Origin: Microbacterium pseudoresistens
GTDB taxonomy: Bacteria; Actinomycetota; Actinomycetes; Actinomycetales; Microbacteriaceae
Reading direction: 5' to 3'
DNA length: 64,000 bases
Assembly (NCBI RefSeq): GCF_013409745.1
Contig: NZ_JACCBH010000001.1
Coordinates: 1,984,001-2,048,000, forward strand
The position numbers and the translations under genes were made by a program. The notes beneath the pieces were generated by a model. The model was given only the letters and a program-made list of their open reading frames with translations. It was not told where the DNA came from and ran no database searches. This document shows positions 1 through 8,512 of the stretch, one piece after another (within the stretch, counting starts at the first letter, position 1; each line of letters opens with the position of its first letter).

Positions 1-162
1 GCGATCCAGCAGTTCCAGCGCACATTCTCCGTACCCGAGATGTGGACGGGAGTGATTCTTCTGGGCGTCGTGGGCGTGATTCTCGCGTGGCTCTTCCGCC
101 TCGTCGAAACGCGCGTCCTCGCGTGGTACACGAGCATCCACGAGGCGCATCGAGACAACTAG
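1..162 (+). CDS. ABC transporter permease, SsuC/TauC type (3' end only)
   Basis: The window opens inside this gene; only the last 53 residues are present. They form a hydrophobic helix (about residues 17-32 of the fragment) followed by an amphipathic tail with LVETRVLAWY. This closely resembles the C-terminus of the binding-protein-dependent permease at 15093-15962 (IERRALSWYY). The family supplies the membrane channel of importers for sulfonates, taurine, nitrate or aromatic acids. The stop codon lies 18 nt before the start of the cognate ATPase gene, so they are co-transcribed. The substrate cannot be told from this fragment. Confidence 0.75.
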   Translation, partial: AIQQFQRTFSVPEMWTGVILLGVVGVILAWLFRLVETRVLAWYTSIHEAHRDN

Positions 163-180
163 GACTATGAGGGAGAAGAA

Positions 181-1023
181 GTGAGTACCGAGAACCTGCC
201 CCGAGTCGCAGAAGGAACAGCCGACAGCGCACCCGCTGCGCTTCTTGATGTCCGCGGCGTGCAGAAGACATACACCACCAGCCAGCGCGAGGTCGAAGCG
301 GTGCGCGATCTCACCTTCCACATCGACGAGGGCGGGTTCGTCTGCATGGTCGGGCCGTCGGGCGCCGGAAAGACCACGATCCTCAAGTGCATCGCCGGCC
401 TGCTCGCCCCGACGTCAGGATCGATCCGCTTGGCAGGCGAGGAGTATTCCGACTCGCCTGCCGGCATGGCGGTCGTCTTCCAGGAGTACGGCCGGAGTCT
501 GTATCCGTGGCTCACAGTGAGCGCGAACGTCGAGCTTCCGCTGAAGGCGAAGAAGCTCCCGCGCGCGGAGCGGGAACACCTCGTCCGGCAGGCCCTCGAG
601 GTCGTCGGTCTCGGGGATTTCGGCGATGTGCACCCGTGGCAGCTTTCCGGTGGCATGCAGCAGAGGGTGGCCATCGCCAGGGCGATCGCATACCAGCCGA
701 AGATCCTGCTCATGGACGAACCCTTCGCAGCCGTCGACGCCCAGACTCGGGCGGATCTTGAGGATCTGATGCGGCGCCTCTGGTCGCAGCTCGGCATCAC
801 CGTCCTCTTCATCACCCACGACATCGACGAGGCCGTGTACCTCGGCCAACGAGTGATCGTGCTGTCCAAGGCCCCGAGCGTGATTCTCGAGTCCGTGGAC
901 GTCGATCTCCCGCGCCCGCGGAATCAGATCGACACGCGCAAGGAGCCGAAGTTCATCGAGCTGCGCACCAAGCTGCACGGCCTCATCCAACACGCCAACT
1001 CTCAAGAATCGAGCACACGCTGA
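181..1023 (+). CDS. ABC transporter ATP-binding protein, SsuB/TauB/NrtD family
   Basis: ATPase subunit (280 aa) that would power the importer whose permease ends just upstream. Walker A is GPSGAGKT at residues 58-65, the ABC signature LSGGMQ at 155-160 and Walker B ILLMDE at 175-180, with a D-loop VDAQTR and an H-switch in FITHDIDEA. All catalytic elements are intact and the length is normal for the family. Translation starts at GTG with a purine-rich AGGGAGAAGAA directly upstream. It overlaps the next gene by one base (TGATG), implying translational coupling with the dehydrogenase. The cytoplasmic protein resembles the ATPase at 14233-15069, so the window carries two paralogous importers. 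Substrate unknown; the neighbours suggest an organic acid or alcohol precursor. Confidence 0.92.
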   Translation: MSTENLPRVAEGTADSAPAALLDVRGVQKTYTTSQREVEAVRDLTFHIDEGGFVCMVGPSGAGKTTILKCIAGLLAPTSGSIRLAGEEYSDSPAGMAVVFQEYGRSLYPWLTVSANVELPLKAKKLPRAEREHLVRQALEVVGLGDFGDVHPWQLSGGMQQRVAIARAIAYQPKILLMDEPFAAVDAQTRADLEDLMRRLWSQLGITVLFITHDIDEAVYLGQRVIVLSKAPSVILESVDVDLPRPRNQIDTRKEPKFIELRTKLHGLIQHANSQESSTR

Positions 1024-2138
1024 TGGTCGCATTCCCCACCTTTGCCGTTCACACCAAGGTCATCACCGGCATCGGCAGTCTGAGTTCGCTCGGCGCTGAG
1101 ATCGCGGCCTTCGAGTCGCGGCAGCTCGTCATCGTCGCCGACCGCGGCCTCGCGGACATCGGGGCACTCGACCAGGTCCTCGCGCACATTCCGGAGCCGA
1201 TCGCGGCCACCTACCTGGTCGATCCCGATCCCGGCATAGCGGACGTGGAGAAGACCGCGTCCGCCGCGCGCTCCCTGGGAGCTGACATGGTGGTCGTCGT
1301 CGGCGGGGGCAGCGCGCTGGCGGTGGGCAAGGCGACCGCCATCCTGCTGAGGAACGATGTCTCAGTGCTCAGCCTCGAAGGCAAGGGTTCGGTACCGAAC
1401 CGTCCGGCACCGACCATTGCGATCCCCACAACTGCGGGCAGTGGCAGCGAGGTCTCTCGTGTGCTGGTGCTGCATGACGAGGGACGTCCGAACGATCTGT
1501 CTCTGCGCATCGAAGGATCGCAACCGCGAGTCGCAATCCTCGATGCGACTCTCCTGCGAGGAGCACCGCGCGGTGTCTTCCTCTACGCGGGCCTCGATGC
1601 GATCTCGCACGCGATCGAGTCGCTCTGGGTGAAACGTGCCACGTTCTTCTCCAGGGCTGTGGCGTACGAAGCCGGGCAGACCCTCGTCGACACCCTTCCG
1701 CGGGCGATCGACGGCGTGACCACCGGGGCCAACCAGAGCGGAGACAATGACGCCGTGCTCAGTATTCTGCTCGAGGCGGCCACCGCCGCGAACATCGCTT
1801 GCGGCAACAGCGGGATGGGTCTGTCGCACGCCCTCGCCGCCACGCCGAGCGTCCACCTGCCGCACGGGCAGCGCACGGGGCTGATGCTTCCGTACGTGGC
1901 TGCATTCAATGCGCCCGCCATGGATGACGCTCGTGCGCTCGACCTCATCGCGCAGCTACAGCCGCTGTATGACCTCGTCGGCTTCGAACCAAGATTTCCC
2001 GCGGGTTCGATCGGTGCCGCGGAAACGGCATCGATGGTGGAGGCGACGGTCAATCATCCCTTCCGCGTGAACAACGTCCGTTCGTCCACGGACGATGATC
2101 TGCGCAGCTTGCTGATTCAGGCCGGCGCTCCTGCCTGA
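1023..2138 (+). CDS. Iron-containing alcohol dehydrogenase / maleylacetate-reductase-like
   Basis: Group III (iron-type) NAD(P)-dependent alcohol dehydrogenase, 371 aa, the usual family length. The nucleotide-binding loop is GGGSALAVGK (residues 94-103). The four metal ligands of the family are visible: Asp192 and His196 in GLDAISHAIES, His269 in GLSHA and His281 in LPHG. The start overlaps the preceding ATPase stop by one base. With the aldehyde dehydrogenase that follows it could convert an alcohol to an aldehyde and then an acid. The same fold includes maleylacetate reductase (ring-cleavage pathways). I cannot separate the two by eye and favour an alcohol dehydrogenase because of the ALDH neighbour. 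Confidence 0.85.
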   Translation: MVAFPTFAVHTKVITGIGSLSSLGAEIAAFESRQLVIVADRGLADIGALDQVLAHIPEPIAATYLVDPDPGIADVEKTASAARSLGADMVVVVGGGSALAVGKATAILLRNDVSVLSLEGKGSVPNRPAPTIAIPTTAGSGSEVSRVLVLHDEGRPNDLSLRIEGSQPRVAILDATLLRGAPRGVFLYAGLDAISHAIESLWVKRATFFSRAVAYEAGQTLVDTLPRAIDGVTTGANQSGDNDAVLSILLEAATAANIACGNSGMGLSHALAATPSVHLPHGQRTGLMLPYVAAFNAPAMDDARALDLIAQLQPLYDLVGFEPRFPAGSIGAAETASMVEATVNHPFRVNNVRSSTDDDLRSLLIQAGAPA

Positions 2139-2186
2139 GCCGGATCATCCAGACACCCATTTCGCAACGCAAGGAGCTCTCCTCTC

Positions 2187-3650
2187 ATGTCCAGCACTCA
2201 GAATCAGCCGGCCATCACTGCGATGACGATCGGGGGCACGGACCGGCTGGCCGCCGACGGCGCGACGATCGACACCCTCAACCCGGCCACCGGCAAGGTG
2301 ATCGGCAGGTTCCCCGCCGCGACGAAGGCCGATGTCGACAGTGCCGTGGACGCCGCAGCCACGGCGTTCGAAGAATGGCGTCGTTTCAGCCCGCAGAGGA
2401 GGCAGCAGGCGCTCAATGCCTTCGCCGACATCATCGATCAGCATCAGGACGAGCTCATGCATCTCGACGTCGCTGAAAACGGCACGCCGGTACGTGAGAT
2501 GCGCCGGGACGCGCAGAAAGCATCCCGGCAGCTGCGCTACTTCGCCTGGCTGTCCCTCGAAGCGAAGGGGCACACCGTCCCCACGGATTGGGATCGTGTG
2601 AACTTCTCGCTCCGCCAGCCATGGGGCGTCGTTGGCAAGATCATCCCGTTCAACCACCCGCTCATGTTTGCGGCGGCGAAGATCGCGGCTCCCTTGGCGG
2701 CAGGAAACGCGGTGGTGTTGAAACCGAGCGAGTTCACCAGTCTCTCTGCACTGCGTCTCGGCGAGCTTTCGCGGGGGATCCTGCCTGACGGCGTACTCAA
2801 CGTCATCACGGGATACGGCGCCACGACGGGAGACAGCCTCGTGCGTCATCCGGACGTGCGACGGCTCGCTTTCATCGGTTCGGCGACGACGGGACGTGCG
2901 ATCCAACGTGCCGCGGCGGAGGCCAACGTCAAGAACATCACGCTGGAGCTCGGTGGAAAGAACCCGCTCGTCGTCTTCGGGGATGCGGACATCGACAAGG
3001 CGGTCGCAGCGGCGCAGCGGGGAATGAACTTCACCTGGCAGGGACAGTCCTGCGGCTCGACGTCTCGCCTCCTCGTCCAGGAGGAGGTATACGAGGAGTT
3101 CGTCAACCGCCTTGGTGCGTCGCTGGACGCGATGAAGCAAGGCGACCCCGCGGATGAGGGAACTGACACGGGCGCGATCGTGAACGAGCCCCAGTTCGCG
3201 AAGGTGAAGATGTACATCGAGATAGGCAAGCAGGAGGGGCGCCTGATCGCCGGGGGCACGGTGTCCGGCGACGAGGACTCGGGAGGGGGGATGTTCGTGC
3301 GGCCGACGCTCTTCGCCGATATCGATCCCGGTGCGCGTCTCGCGCAGGAGGAGATCTTCGGCCCGGTGTTGGCGGCGACGTCGTTCCGCGACTACGACGA
3401 TGCTCTGCGCAAGGCCAATGACTCGCAGTACGGCCTCACAGCCAGCGTCTTCACTTCCGACCTGCGGACGGCCATGCGATTCGCTCGGGATGTGGAGGCC
3501 GGGTACGTGTGGGTGAATGAGGTCTCCCGGCACGTCGAGGGCACGGCGTTCGGCGGCTACAAGGACTCCGGGGTCGGTCGCGAAGAGGACATCGACGAAC
3601 TGCTGTCCTACACTCAGGCGAAGAACGTCCACATCGTCTGCGAGGACTGA
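2187..3650 (+). CDS. NAD(P)-dependent aldehyde dehydrogenase
   Basis: ALDH superfamily enzyme, 487 aa, oxidising an aldehyde to the carboxylic acid. Catalytic residues are in place: Cys289 in GQSCGS, general base Glu255 in LELGGKNP, Asn156 in IPFNHP stabilising the oxyanion, and Lys179 in VLKPSE for cofactor binding. The closest general flavour is betaine-aldehyde or vanillin-type ALDH, but substrate range is not readable from sequence. ATG is preceded by AAGGAG about 10 nt upstream. It is third in the operon after the alcohol dehydrogenase (48-nt gap) and is followed one base later by the MBL-fold gene. Confidence 0.92.
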   Translation: MSSTQNQPAITAMTIGGTDRLAADGATIDTLNPATGKVIGRFPAATKADVDSAVDAAATAFEEWRRFSPQRRQQALNAFADIIDQHQDELMHLDVAENGTPVREMRRDAQKASRQLRYFAWLSLEAKGHTVPTDWDRVNFSLRQPWGVVGKIIPFNHPLMFAAAKIAAPLAAGNAVVLKPSEFTSLSALRLGELSRGILPDGVLNVITGYGATTGDSLVRHPDVRRLAFIGSATTGRAIQRAAAEANVKNITLELGGKNPLVVFGDADIDKAVAAAQRGMNFTWQGQSCGSTSRLLVQEEVYEEFVNRLGASLDAMKQGDPADEGTDTGAIVNEPQFAKVKMYIEIGKQEGRLIAGGTVSGDEDSGGGMFVRPTLFADIDPGARLAQEEIFGPVLAATSFRDYDDALRKANDSQYGLTASVFTSDLRTAMRFARDVEAGYVWVNEVSRHVEGTAFGGYKDSGVGREEDIDELLSYTQAKNVHIVCED

Positions 3651-3651
3651 C

Positions 3652-4584
3652 GTGAGCAGCACAGAGACCGACGGTCGGGAATGGGTACGGTTTCGGCACG
3701 GTGATTTCAACTGCCTGGTCGTCAGCGATGGAATCATCGAGCTCGGCCCGGCGCGCACGACGTTTCCCGGAGCGGAACCCGAGGCGATCGATGCGTTGCT
3801 GAGAGATTTCTACCTGCCGACGGATCGGGTGCTTCTGAACATCAACATCCTTCTGGTCGACACGGGCGACGAGCTGGTCATGTTCGACAGCGGCGTCGGA
3901 CCCTCGCCCGACTGGGGTCGGCGAAAATTCGGCCCCGATGCGGGCAGACTGCTGCACAATCTCCGCGCTGCCGGCGTCGATCCGGCGGATATCACTTCGA
4001 TCGCGATCACGCACGGACACCCGGATCACGCCTGGGGACTCGTGGACGATGAAGGAGATCCTCTCTTCCCGCGTGCGACGATCCATATGAGTCGCGTGGA
4101 CCACGAGTTCTTCACCGATGAAGAACGGTTCGCCGGTGCGGCGGATGCGATGGCTCGGGACCGTTTCGGCGGTGCCAGACGGAATCTCTTGCCCTACTCA
4201 GAGCGCCTGCATCTCCTCGAAGACGGGGGAGTGGTCGTCTCGGGGATCGTCGCGATGTCGACGCCAGGGCATACTCCGGGTCATTTCGTGTACGCCATCG
4301 AGAGCAGGGGAGAGACGCTGATCAACTGGGGTGATCTCTGTCATCATGAGATTCTCCTGCTGCAGCATCCGGAGTGGCAATTCATCATGGACGGTGACGG
4401 ATCGCAGGCGATCGAGCAGCGTATGCGCATCCTTGAGCTGGTTGATGAGAATCACTACGCCGTGCTGGGCTGCCATTTTCCGTTTCCGGGCCTCGGGCAC
4501 ATCGTCCGCCACAAGAGCGGATATCTCTGGCAACCGACCGATACGGCGCGTCGACGCGTCGAGCTTGCTCGGGCAACGGAGTGA
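3652..4584 (+). CDS. Metallo-beta-lactamase-fold hydrolase
   Basis: MBL-fold metallohydrolase, 310 aa, with the binuclear zinc motif HGHPDH at residues 121-126 and a downstream TPGHTPGH histidine motif. Start chosen at GTG, one base after the ALDH stop, giving the N-terminus MSSTETDG. The open frame extends further upstream but only by running antiphase through the ALDH gene. Such proteins act as lactonases, thioesterases or quorum-quenching-like hydrolases. In this operon a lactone or ester hydrolase acting on the ADH/ALDH substrate or product is plausible but unproven. It converges on the IclR gene with a 15-nt gap. Confidence 0.88.
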   Translation: MSSTETDGREWVRFRHGDFNCLVVSDGIIELGPARTTFPGAEPEAIDALLRDFYLPTDRVLLNINILLVDTGDELVMFDSGVGPSPDWGRRKFGPDAGRLLHNLRAAGVDPADITSIAITHGHPDHAWGLVDDEGDPLFPRATIHMSRVDHEFFTDEERFAGAADAMARDRFGGARRNLLPYSERLHLLEDGGVVVSGIVAMSTPGHTPGHFVYAIESRGETLINWGDLCHHEILLLQHPEWQFIMDGDGSQAIEQRMRILELVDENHYAVLGCHFPFPGLGHIVRHKSGYLWQPTDTARRRVELARATE

Positions 4585-4599
4585 CGCTCGATTGCTTGT

Positions 4600-5352
4600 T
4601 CAGATCGTGAATCGCGCCCAGTCCTCGCGGATCTGCTCCGCCGATTTGCGCAGTGCCGCGATGACCTCTGCGCGGGTCGTATCGCCGATCCGCGCAGCAG
4701 GCCCGGAGAGGGACAGCACCGAGGGCCGCGGGACGCCGGAAGTGATCGGAACGCTGCATGCCCATACGCCCAGGTGAAGCTCACCGCTGGACGTGGCGAA
4801 TCCCGCCTGGATGATCTCGTCGATCTCCGTGCGCAGGGAAGGTCCGGCATCGAGGTCATTCAGCCACGTCGCACGACGGTCGGGTGGTAGTGCGGCAAGC
4901 GTCATCTTCCCAGAAGCACCTTTTCCGACCGGGATCGTGCGACCTGGTTGGAACGTGTACCGCATTGGGAGATCGGTCTCAACGGATCGAATGCACTCCG
5001 CCGACTCCCCTGTGAACTGAACGACGATCACTGTCTCATTGAATTCCGTGACAAGTTGTTCCATCACCGGTAGAGCCACCAGTCCGAGGGGGTTGCCTAG
5101 CTGTGCTGCGCGAGCCAGTGGGATGACCTGTGCCGTGGGTCCGTATCGCCCTGGTGAGCTCTCGTCCAGAAGTCGGAGCTCCTTGAGGAGGCCAACATAA
5201 CGATACGCAGTCGGCATTGGAATGCCCGTCAACTCTGCGAGTTCCTCGACCGACGCCGAGCTCCGGTTCTCGTTGAAGGCGAAGAGGACTCTCAGTACTT
5301 TTCGCGAACTGCTGCCGTTCGTGCGCTTGCTCGTGCCCTGTTCAACAGGCAA
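4600..5352 (-). CDS. IclR-family transcriptional regulator
   Basis: Regulator of 250 aa. A winged helix-turn-helix occupies about residues 18-75 (SVEELAELTGIPMPTAYRYV is the recognition region) and the C-terminal IclR effector domain about 85-245 (GKGASGKM and ASSGELHLGVWACSVPI are typical). Start is TTG with AGGG about 9 nt upstream; no better in-frame start is apparent. IclR proteins usually control a neighbouring catabolic operon in response to an aromatic or short-chain metabolite. Here the likely target is the ABC-ADH-ALDH-MBL operon that converges on it, whose promoter lies outside the window, and/or its own promoter. Confidence 0.9.
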   Translation of the reverse strand: MPVEQGTSKRTNGSSSRKVLRVLFAFNENRSSASVEELAELTGIPMPTAYRYVGLLKELRLLDESSPGRYGPTAQVIPLARAAQLGNPLGLVALPVMEQLVTEFNETVIVVQFTGESAECIRSVETDLPMRYTFQPGRTIPVGKGASGKMTLAALPPDRRATWLNDLDAGPSLRTEIDEIIQAGFATSSGELHLGVWACSVPITSGVPRPSVLSLSGPAARIGDTTRAEVIAALRKSAEQIREDWARFTI

Positions 5353-5555
5353 TGTGTCTCGCCCTTCGGGAGTGGGGTAGATCGTTCTGCGGTCATCCGG
5401 ATCCCACGCTCCGGACGGTCACTCTTTATCATAATGCACAATGTCACTATCAACATGCGAAACGATTGAGAAGTGGAGTCCCGCATAGTGGTGTAGCGCG
5501 GTGGTCTGGCTCGTCGTTCCTGACGTAGACGCGGTCACCGTGGGATCCTGGAACG
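5353..5555. promoter_or_regulatory. Divergent IclR / trmA-like intergenic region
   Basis: 203 nt without a convincing gene. The part near 5425-5465 is AT-rich for this genome and carries a TATGAT (-10-like) on the minus strand at 5433-5428, with TTGATA further upstream at a short 14-nt spacing. That is a weak candidate promoter for the IclR gene. On the plus strand GATCCT ends 6 nt before the methyltransferase ATG, a possible leaderless promoter. No clear operator was identified. Confidence 0.4.
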
Positions 5556-6854
5556 ATGACCGCCACGGATCGCATGATCGAGCTCGACGTCACCGGGATC
5601 GCCCACGGCGGCGTGTTCGTCGCCCGCCACGAGGGGCGGGTCGTCTTCGTCTCGGACGCGATCCCCGGCGAGCGCGTGCGCGCGGTGCTCGACGAGGCGG
5701 CGACAGGGGCGGGCGCTGCGGACCGCCGCTTCTGGCGCGCCGAGACGGTGGAGGTGCTCGAGGCCTCCGCACACCGCCGCCCGCACATCTGGCCCGAGGC
5801 CGCCCTCTCCCGCGATCCGGCCGAGCGCCCCGGCGGCGCCGACCTCGGCCATATCGACATCGACCACCAGCGCATCCTCAAGGGGCAGGTACTCGCCGAG
5901 GCACTGGACCGCTTCGCCGGCGGCGGGATCGACACCCCCGCTGTGGAGGCCGTGCCCGCGGACGACGAGGGACCCGATCTGCACTGGCGCACCCGGGTGA
6001 CGCTGCACGTCGACGGGGAGGGCCGCATCGGTCCGTTCGCCGCCCGCAGCCATCGCGTGATCCCGGTCGAGGACCATCCGCTCGCCCGCCCCGCCGTGGC
6101 GGAGGCGGCGCGATCCCTGACGGGTCTGCGCCCCGGCCGCGTCGACCTCGTCGAGCCGGCCGACGGCCGCGTGCGCATCCTGGAGCGGCCCGAGCCCGTG
6201 CGACCTGCCCGCGGCACAGCGCGGGGGAAGGGACGCCGAAGCAGAACCGCCCCACGGCCACCGCGCGCCGCACGCGAGGTCGTGCACGAGCGCGCGGCGG
6301 GGCGTGAGTTCGCCGTCGATGCCGACGGCTTCTGGCAGGTGCATCCGCGCGCGGCCGAGACCCTGGATGCCGCCGTCGCCGAGCTGCTCGCCCCGCATCT
6401 CGATCCGGATGCCGCGCACCTGGATCTCTACGGCGGCGTCGGCCTGTTCTCCGCGACACTGGCCCGCCTGGGCGCTCGCCGCATCACGTCGGTGGAGTCG
6501 GATGCGCGCGCCACCGGCCATGCCCGGGAGAACCTCCGCGACGAGCAGGTCGACGCCGTCACCGCGCGCGTGGACCGTTATCTCGGTGCCCTGAGCGCGG
6601 CGGAGGAGGCGCGTATGTTCCGCGGAGGCGCCGTCGTGCTCGATCCGCCGCGGGCGGGTGCGGGCCGCGCCGTGGTCGAGGATCTCGTCGCCCTGGAGCC
6701 CGCCGCGATCGCCTACGTCGCCTGCGATCCGGTGGCGCTGTCCCGCGACCTCGGCACCTTCCGCGCCCGGGGCTGGGAGCCGAGCGCTCTGCGCGCCTTC
6801 GACCTCTTCCCGTACTCGCACCACATGGAGACGGTCGCCCTGCTCACCCGGTGA
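5556..6854 (+). CDS. Class I SAM-dependent RNA methyltransferase, TrmA/RumA-like
   Basis: Predicted tRNA or rRNA uridine-C5 methyltransferase, 432 aa. An N-terminal TRAM-like beta-barrel spans about residues 8-65. The SAM-binding motif is LDLYGGVGLFSA (289-300), followed by DPPRAG (363-368) and the catalytic-cysteine motif YVACDP with Cys390, then the C-terminal FPYSHHMET signature. The Fe-S cluster cysteines of classical RumA are missing: the region expected to read CGGCxxQH is RPGGADLGHI (91-100) with no cysteine. Residues 210-240 are a basic, low-complexity linker. Much richer in GC than the operon on its left. It converges on the next gene with an 11-bp overlap. Confidence 0.88.
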   Translation: MTATDRMIELDVTGIAHGGVFVARHEGRVVFVSDAIPGERVRAVLDEAATGAGAADRRFWRAETVEVLEASAHRRPHIWPEAALSRDPAERPGGADLGHIDIDHQRILKGQVLAEALDRFAGGGIDTPAVEAVPADDEGPDLHWRTRVTLHVDGEGRIGPFAARSHRVIPVEDHPLARPAVAEAARSLTGLRPGRVDLVEPADGRVRILERPEPVRPARGTARGKGRRSRTAPRPPRAAREVVHERAAGREFAVDADGFWQVHPRAAETLDAAVAELLAPHLDPDAAHLDLYGGVGLFSATLARLGARRITSVESDARATGHARENLRDEQVDAVTARVDRYLGALSAAEEARMFRGGAVVLDPPRAGAGRAVVEDLVALEPAAIAYVACDPVALSRDLGTFRARGWEPSALRAFDLFPYSHHMETVALLTR

Positions 6855-7383
6855 CGGGTGCCCCGAGAACGGCGCGGACGCGTTCGGGGGCGTCCCGCAT
6901 GCGTGCGCCGTGATCCAGATCGAGCGAGGCGCGCCACAGCTCTGCGGCGCGCAGCATCGGCGTCGCAGAGATCGGCAGATCGCGCTCGCTCTCGGTGGCG
7001 ACGCGCTGGTGCCATCGCTCGGCGGGCAGATCGCGCCACGCGACGTCGAGCTGGACCGAGGCGTGATCGGACAGGTGCCGCAGGGCTCGTGGGGAGAGCG
7101 TGGCGCCGAACTCCACCTCCTGCTCGTGCGCCTGCGAGGACTCGTACATCTCCTGGCGCACACCCGTCTCCGCCCATTCGACCAGGCGCGCCACTCCGCG
7201 GGCGTGGTACCCGATGTGCGCGACGATGTGCGCGCGGGTCCAGCCGTCGCGCGCCGACGGCGCGTACAGCTCGTCGTCGTCGAGCTCGTTCAGCGCCCGG
7301 CTGAAGTAGGCCTGGGCGAGCCGGGCGAGCGCGAGATCCTCTCGTGTCCGCGGATCCTGCGTCCTGTCCTCTCGACGCACCAT
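6844..7383 (-). CDS. Maleylpyruvate isomerase family protein (mycothiol-dependent type, short)
   Basis: DinB/MDMPI-fold protein, 179 aa, next to gentisate dioxygenase. Its expected role is cis-trans isomerisation of maleylpyruvate to fumarylpyruvate with mycothiol. The N-terminal motif GWTRAHIVAHIGYHARG is present with His52, the position of the first zinc ligand in characterised MDMPI proteins. The second ligand pair, normally R-E-V-W-x-H-A-V-D-L, reads AAELWRASLDL here: Glu148 is kept but the ligand His is replaced by Ala152. The usual C-terminal domain is also largely absent (family about 240 aa). It may be a divergent isomerase or impaired. Starts 4 nt after the dioxygenase stop, in the same operon. 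Confidence 0.75.
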   Translation of the reverse strand: MVRREDRTQDPRTREDLALARLAQAYFSRALNELDDDELYAPSARDGWTRAHIVAHIGYHARGVARLVEWAETGVRQEMYESSQAHEQEVEFGATLSPRALRHLSDHASVQLDVAWRDLPAERWHQRVATESERDLPISATPMLRAAELWRASLDLDHGARMRDAPERVRAVLGAPVTG

Positions 7384-7387
7384 GCGT

Positions 7388-8473
7388 TCAGCGTTCCCGT
7401 CCCTCGACGAACGTGCGCTCGAAGTTGAGCCGCTCGATCACCGGGGCGTCGCTGAAGCGGAACAGGTCGAGCTGCGTCTCTGCGCGCAGCTCCCAGGGCT
7501 CCCACGAGGGGACCACCACGAGGTCGCCCTTCTCCACCTTCCAGACGTTGTCGGCCACGACGATCTCGCCCCGACCGTCGAAGACCTGCCACACGGAGGA
7601 CCCGACCTCACGGCGGCTGGGGGTCTGCGTGCCCTCGCGGAGCCGGTGGAACTCCGCGCGCAGCGTCGACATGACGTCTCCGCCGTTCGTCGGGTTCGAA
7701 TAGCGGATGGCCGCATGGCCCTGTTCGACCGTGGCAGGATGCCCCTCCGCCTCGAGTTCGAGCTGAGCGGCGACGGCCCGATCGGTGTACTCCCAGCGGT
7801 AGGCGGCGATCGGAGAGTTCACGTGCCGGTTCAGCCCCGACAGCGGGCGGAGGCCTGGATGCGCCCAGAGACGCTCGGCGCGGGAGATGTCGGGCGTCGA
7901 ATAGTCGGTGACGCGCTCGGTGCCGAACTCGAAGAAGCCGACGTCGATGTAGTCCGACAGCGGCACGTCGAGACCGTCGATCCAGGCCATGGGCTGATCG
8001 GTCTCGTTGTGGTGGCCGTGGAAGTTCCATCCCGGCGTGAGCAGGAAGTCGCCGCGTCGCATCGCTACCGGGTCGCCGTTCACCACTGTCCAGACCCCTT
8101 CGCCCTCCACGACGAAGCGGAACGCATTCTGGCTGTGCCGGTGCTCGGGTGCCGTCTCGTGCGGGCCGAGGTACTGGATCGCCGCCCAGATCGTCGGCGT
8201 CGCGAAGGGGCGTCCGTCCAGACCGGGGTTGGCCAGGGCGATGGCCCGGCGCTCGCCGCCGCGCCCGACCGGCACCAGCTCGCCAGAGCGCTCGGCGAGA
8301 GGGAGGAGATCGGCCCAGCGCCACAGGAAGGGCACGGCCCGCGATTTCGGCACATCCGTCATGACGTCGGCGAGCTGCGTCCACAGCGGGCTCAGCGCAT
8401 GCTCGTCGAATCGGCGGTACAGCTCACGCAGCTCATCGGTCAGCGGCTGGTCCATGTCGTTGCGCTCGTCCAC
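7388..8473 (-). CDS. Gentisate 1,2-dioxygenase
   Basis: Bicupin ring-cleavage dioxygenase, 361 aa, opening gentisate (2,5-dihydroxybenzoate) to maleylpyruvate using Fe(II) and O2. The N-terminal cupin contains the iron-binding motif EHRHSQNAFRFVVEGEG, with His111 and His113, and the third histidine in the WNFHGHHN segment (His152 most likely). A C-terminal cupin follows (about 270-345). Start is GTG with GGAG 5 nt upstream; an ATG six codons in is an alternative. It lies in a minus-strand operon between the flavin monooxygenase and the maleylpyruvate isomerase homologue, so the monooxygenase may generate gentisate or a precursor. Confidence 0.9.
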   Translation of the reverse strand: MDERNDMDQPLTDELRELYRRFDEHALSPLWTQLADVMTDVPKSRAVPFLWRWADLLPLAERSGELVPVGRGGERRAIALANPGLDGRPFATPTIWAAIQYLGPHETAPEHRHSQNAFRFVVEGEGVWTVVNGDPVAMRRGDFLLTPGWNFHGHHNETDQPMAWIDGLDVPLSDYIDVGFFEFGTERVTDYSTPDISRAERLWAHPGLRPLSGLNRHVNSPIAAYRWEYTDRAVAAQLELEAEGHPATVEQGHAAIRYSNPTNGGDVMSTLRAEFHRLREGTQTPSRREVGSSVWQVFDGRGEIVVADNVWKVEKGDLVVVPSWEPWELRAETQLDLFRFSDAPVIERLNFERTFVEGRER

Positions 8474-8512
8474 AGGGGCTCCGTCTCTCGTTCGGTTCGG
8501 CGTCGGGCTCGG

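Noticed and set aside
1023..4584. Left operon as a hydroxyquinol/maleylacetate pathway
   Set aside because: The iron-ADH fold includes maleylacetate reductases, but no ring-cleavage dioxygenase is near and an ALDH is; the alcohol-to-acid reading is simpler.
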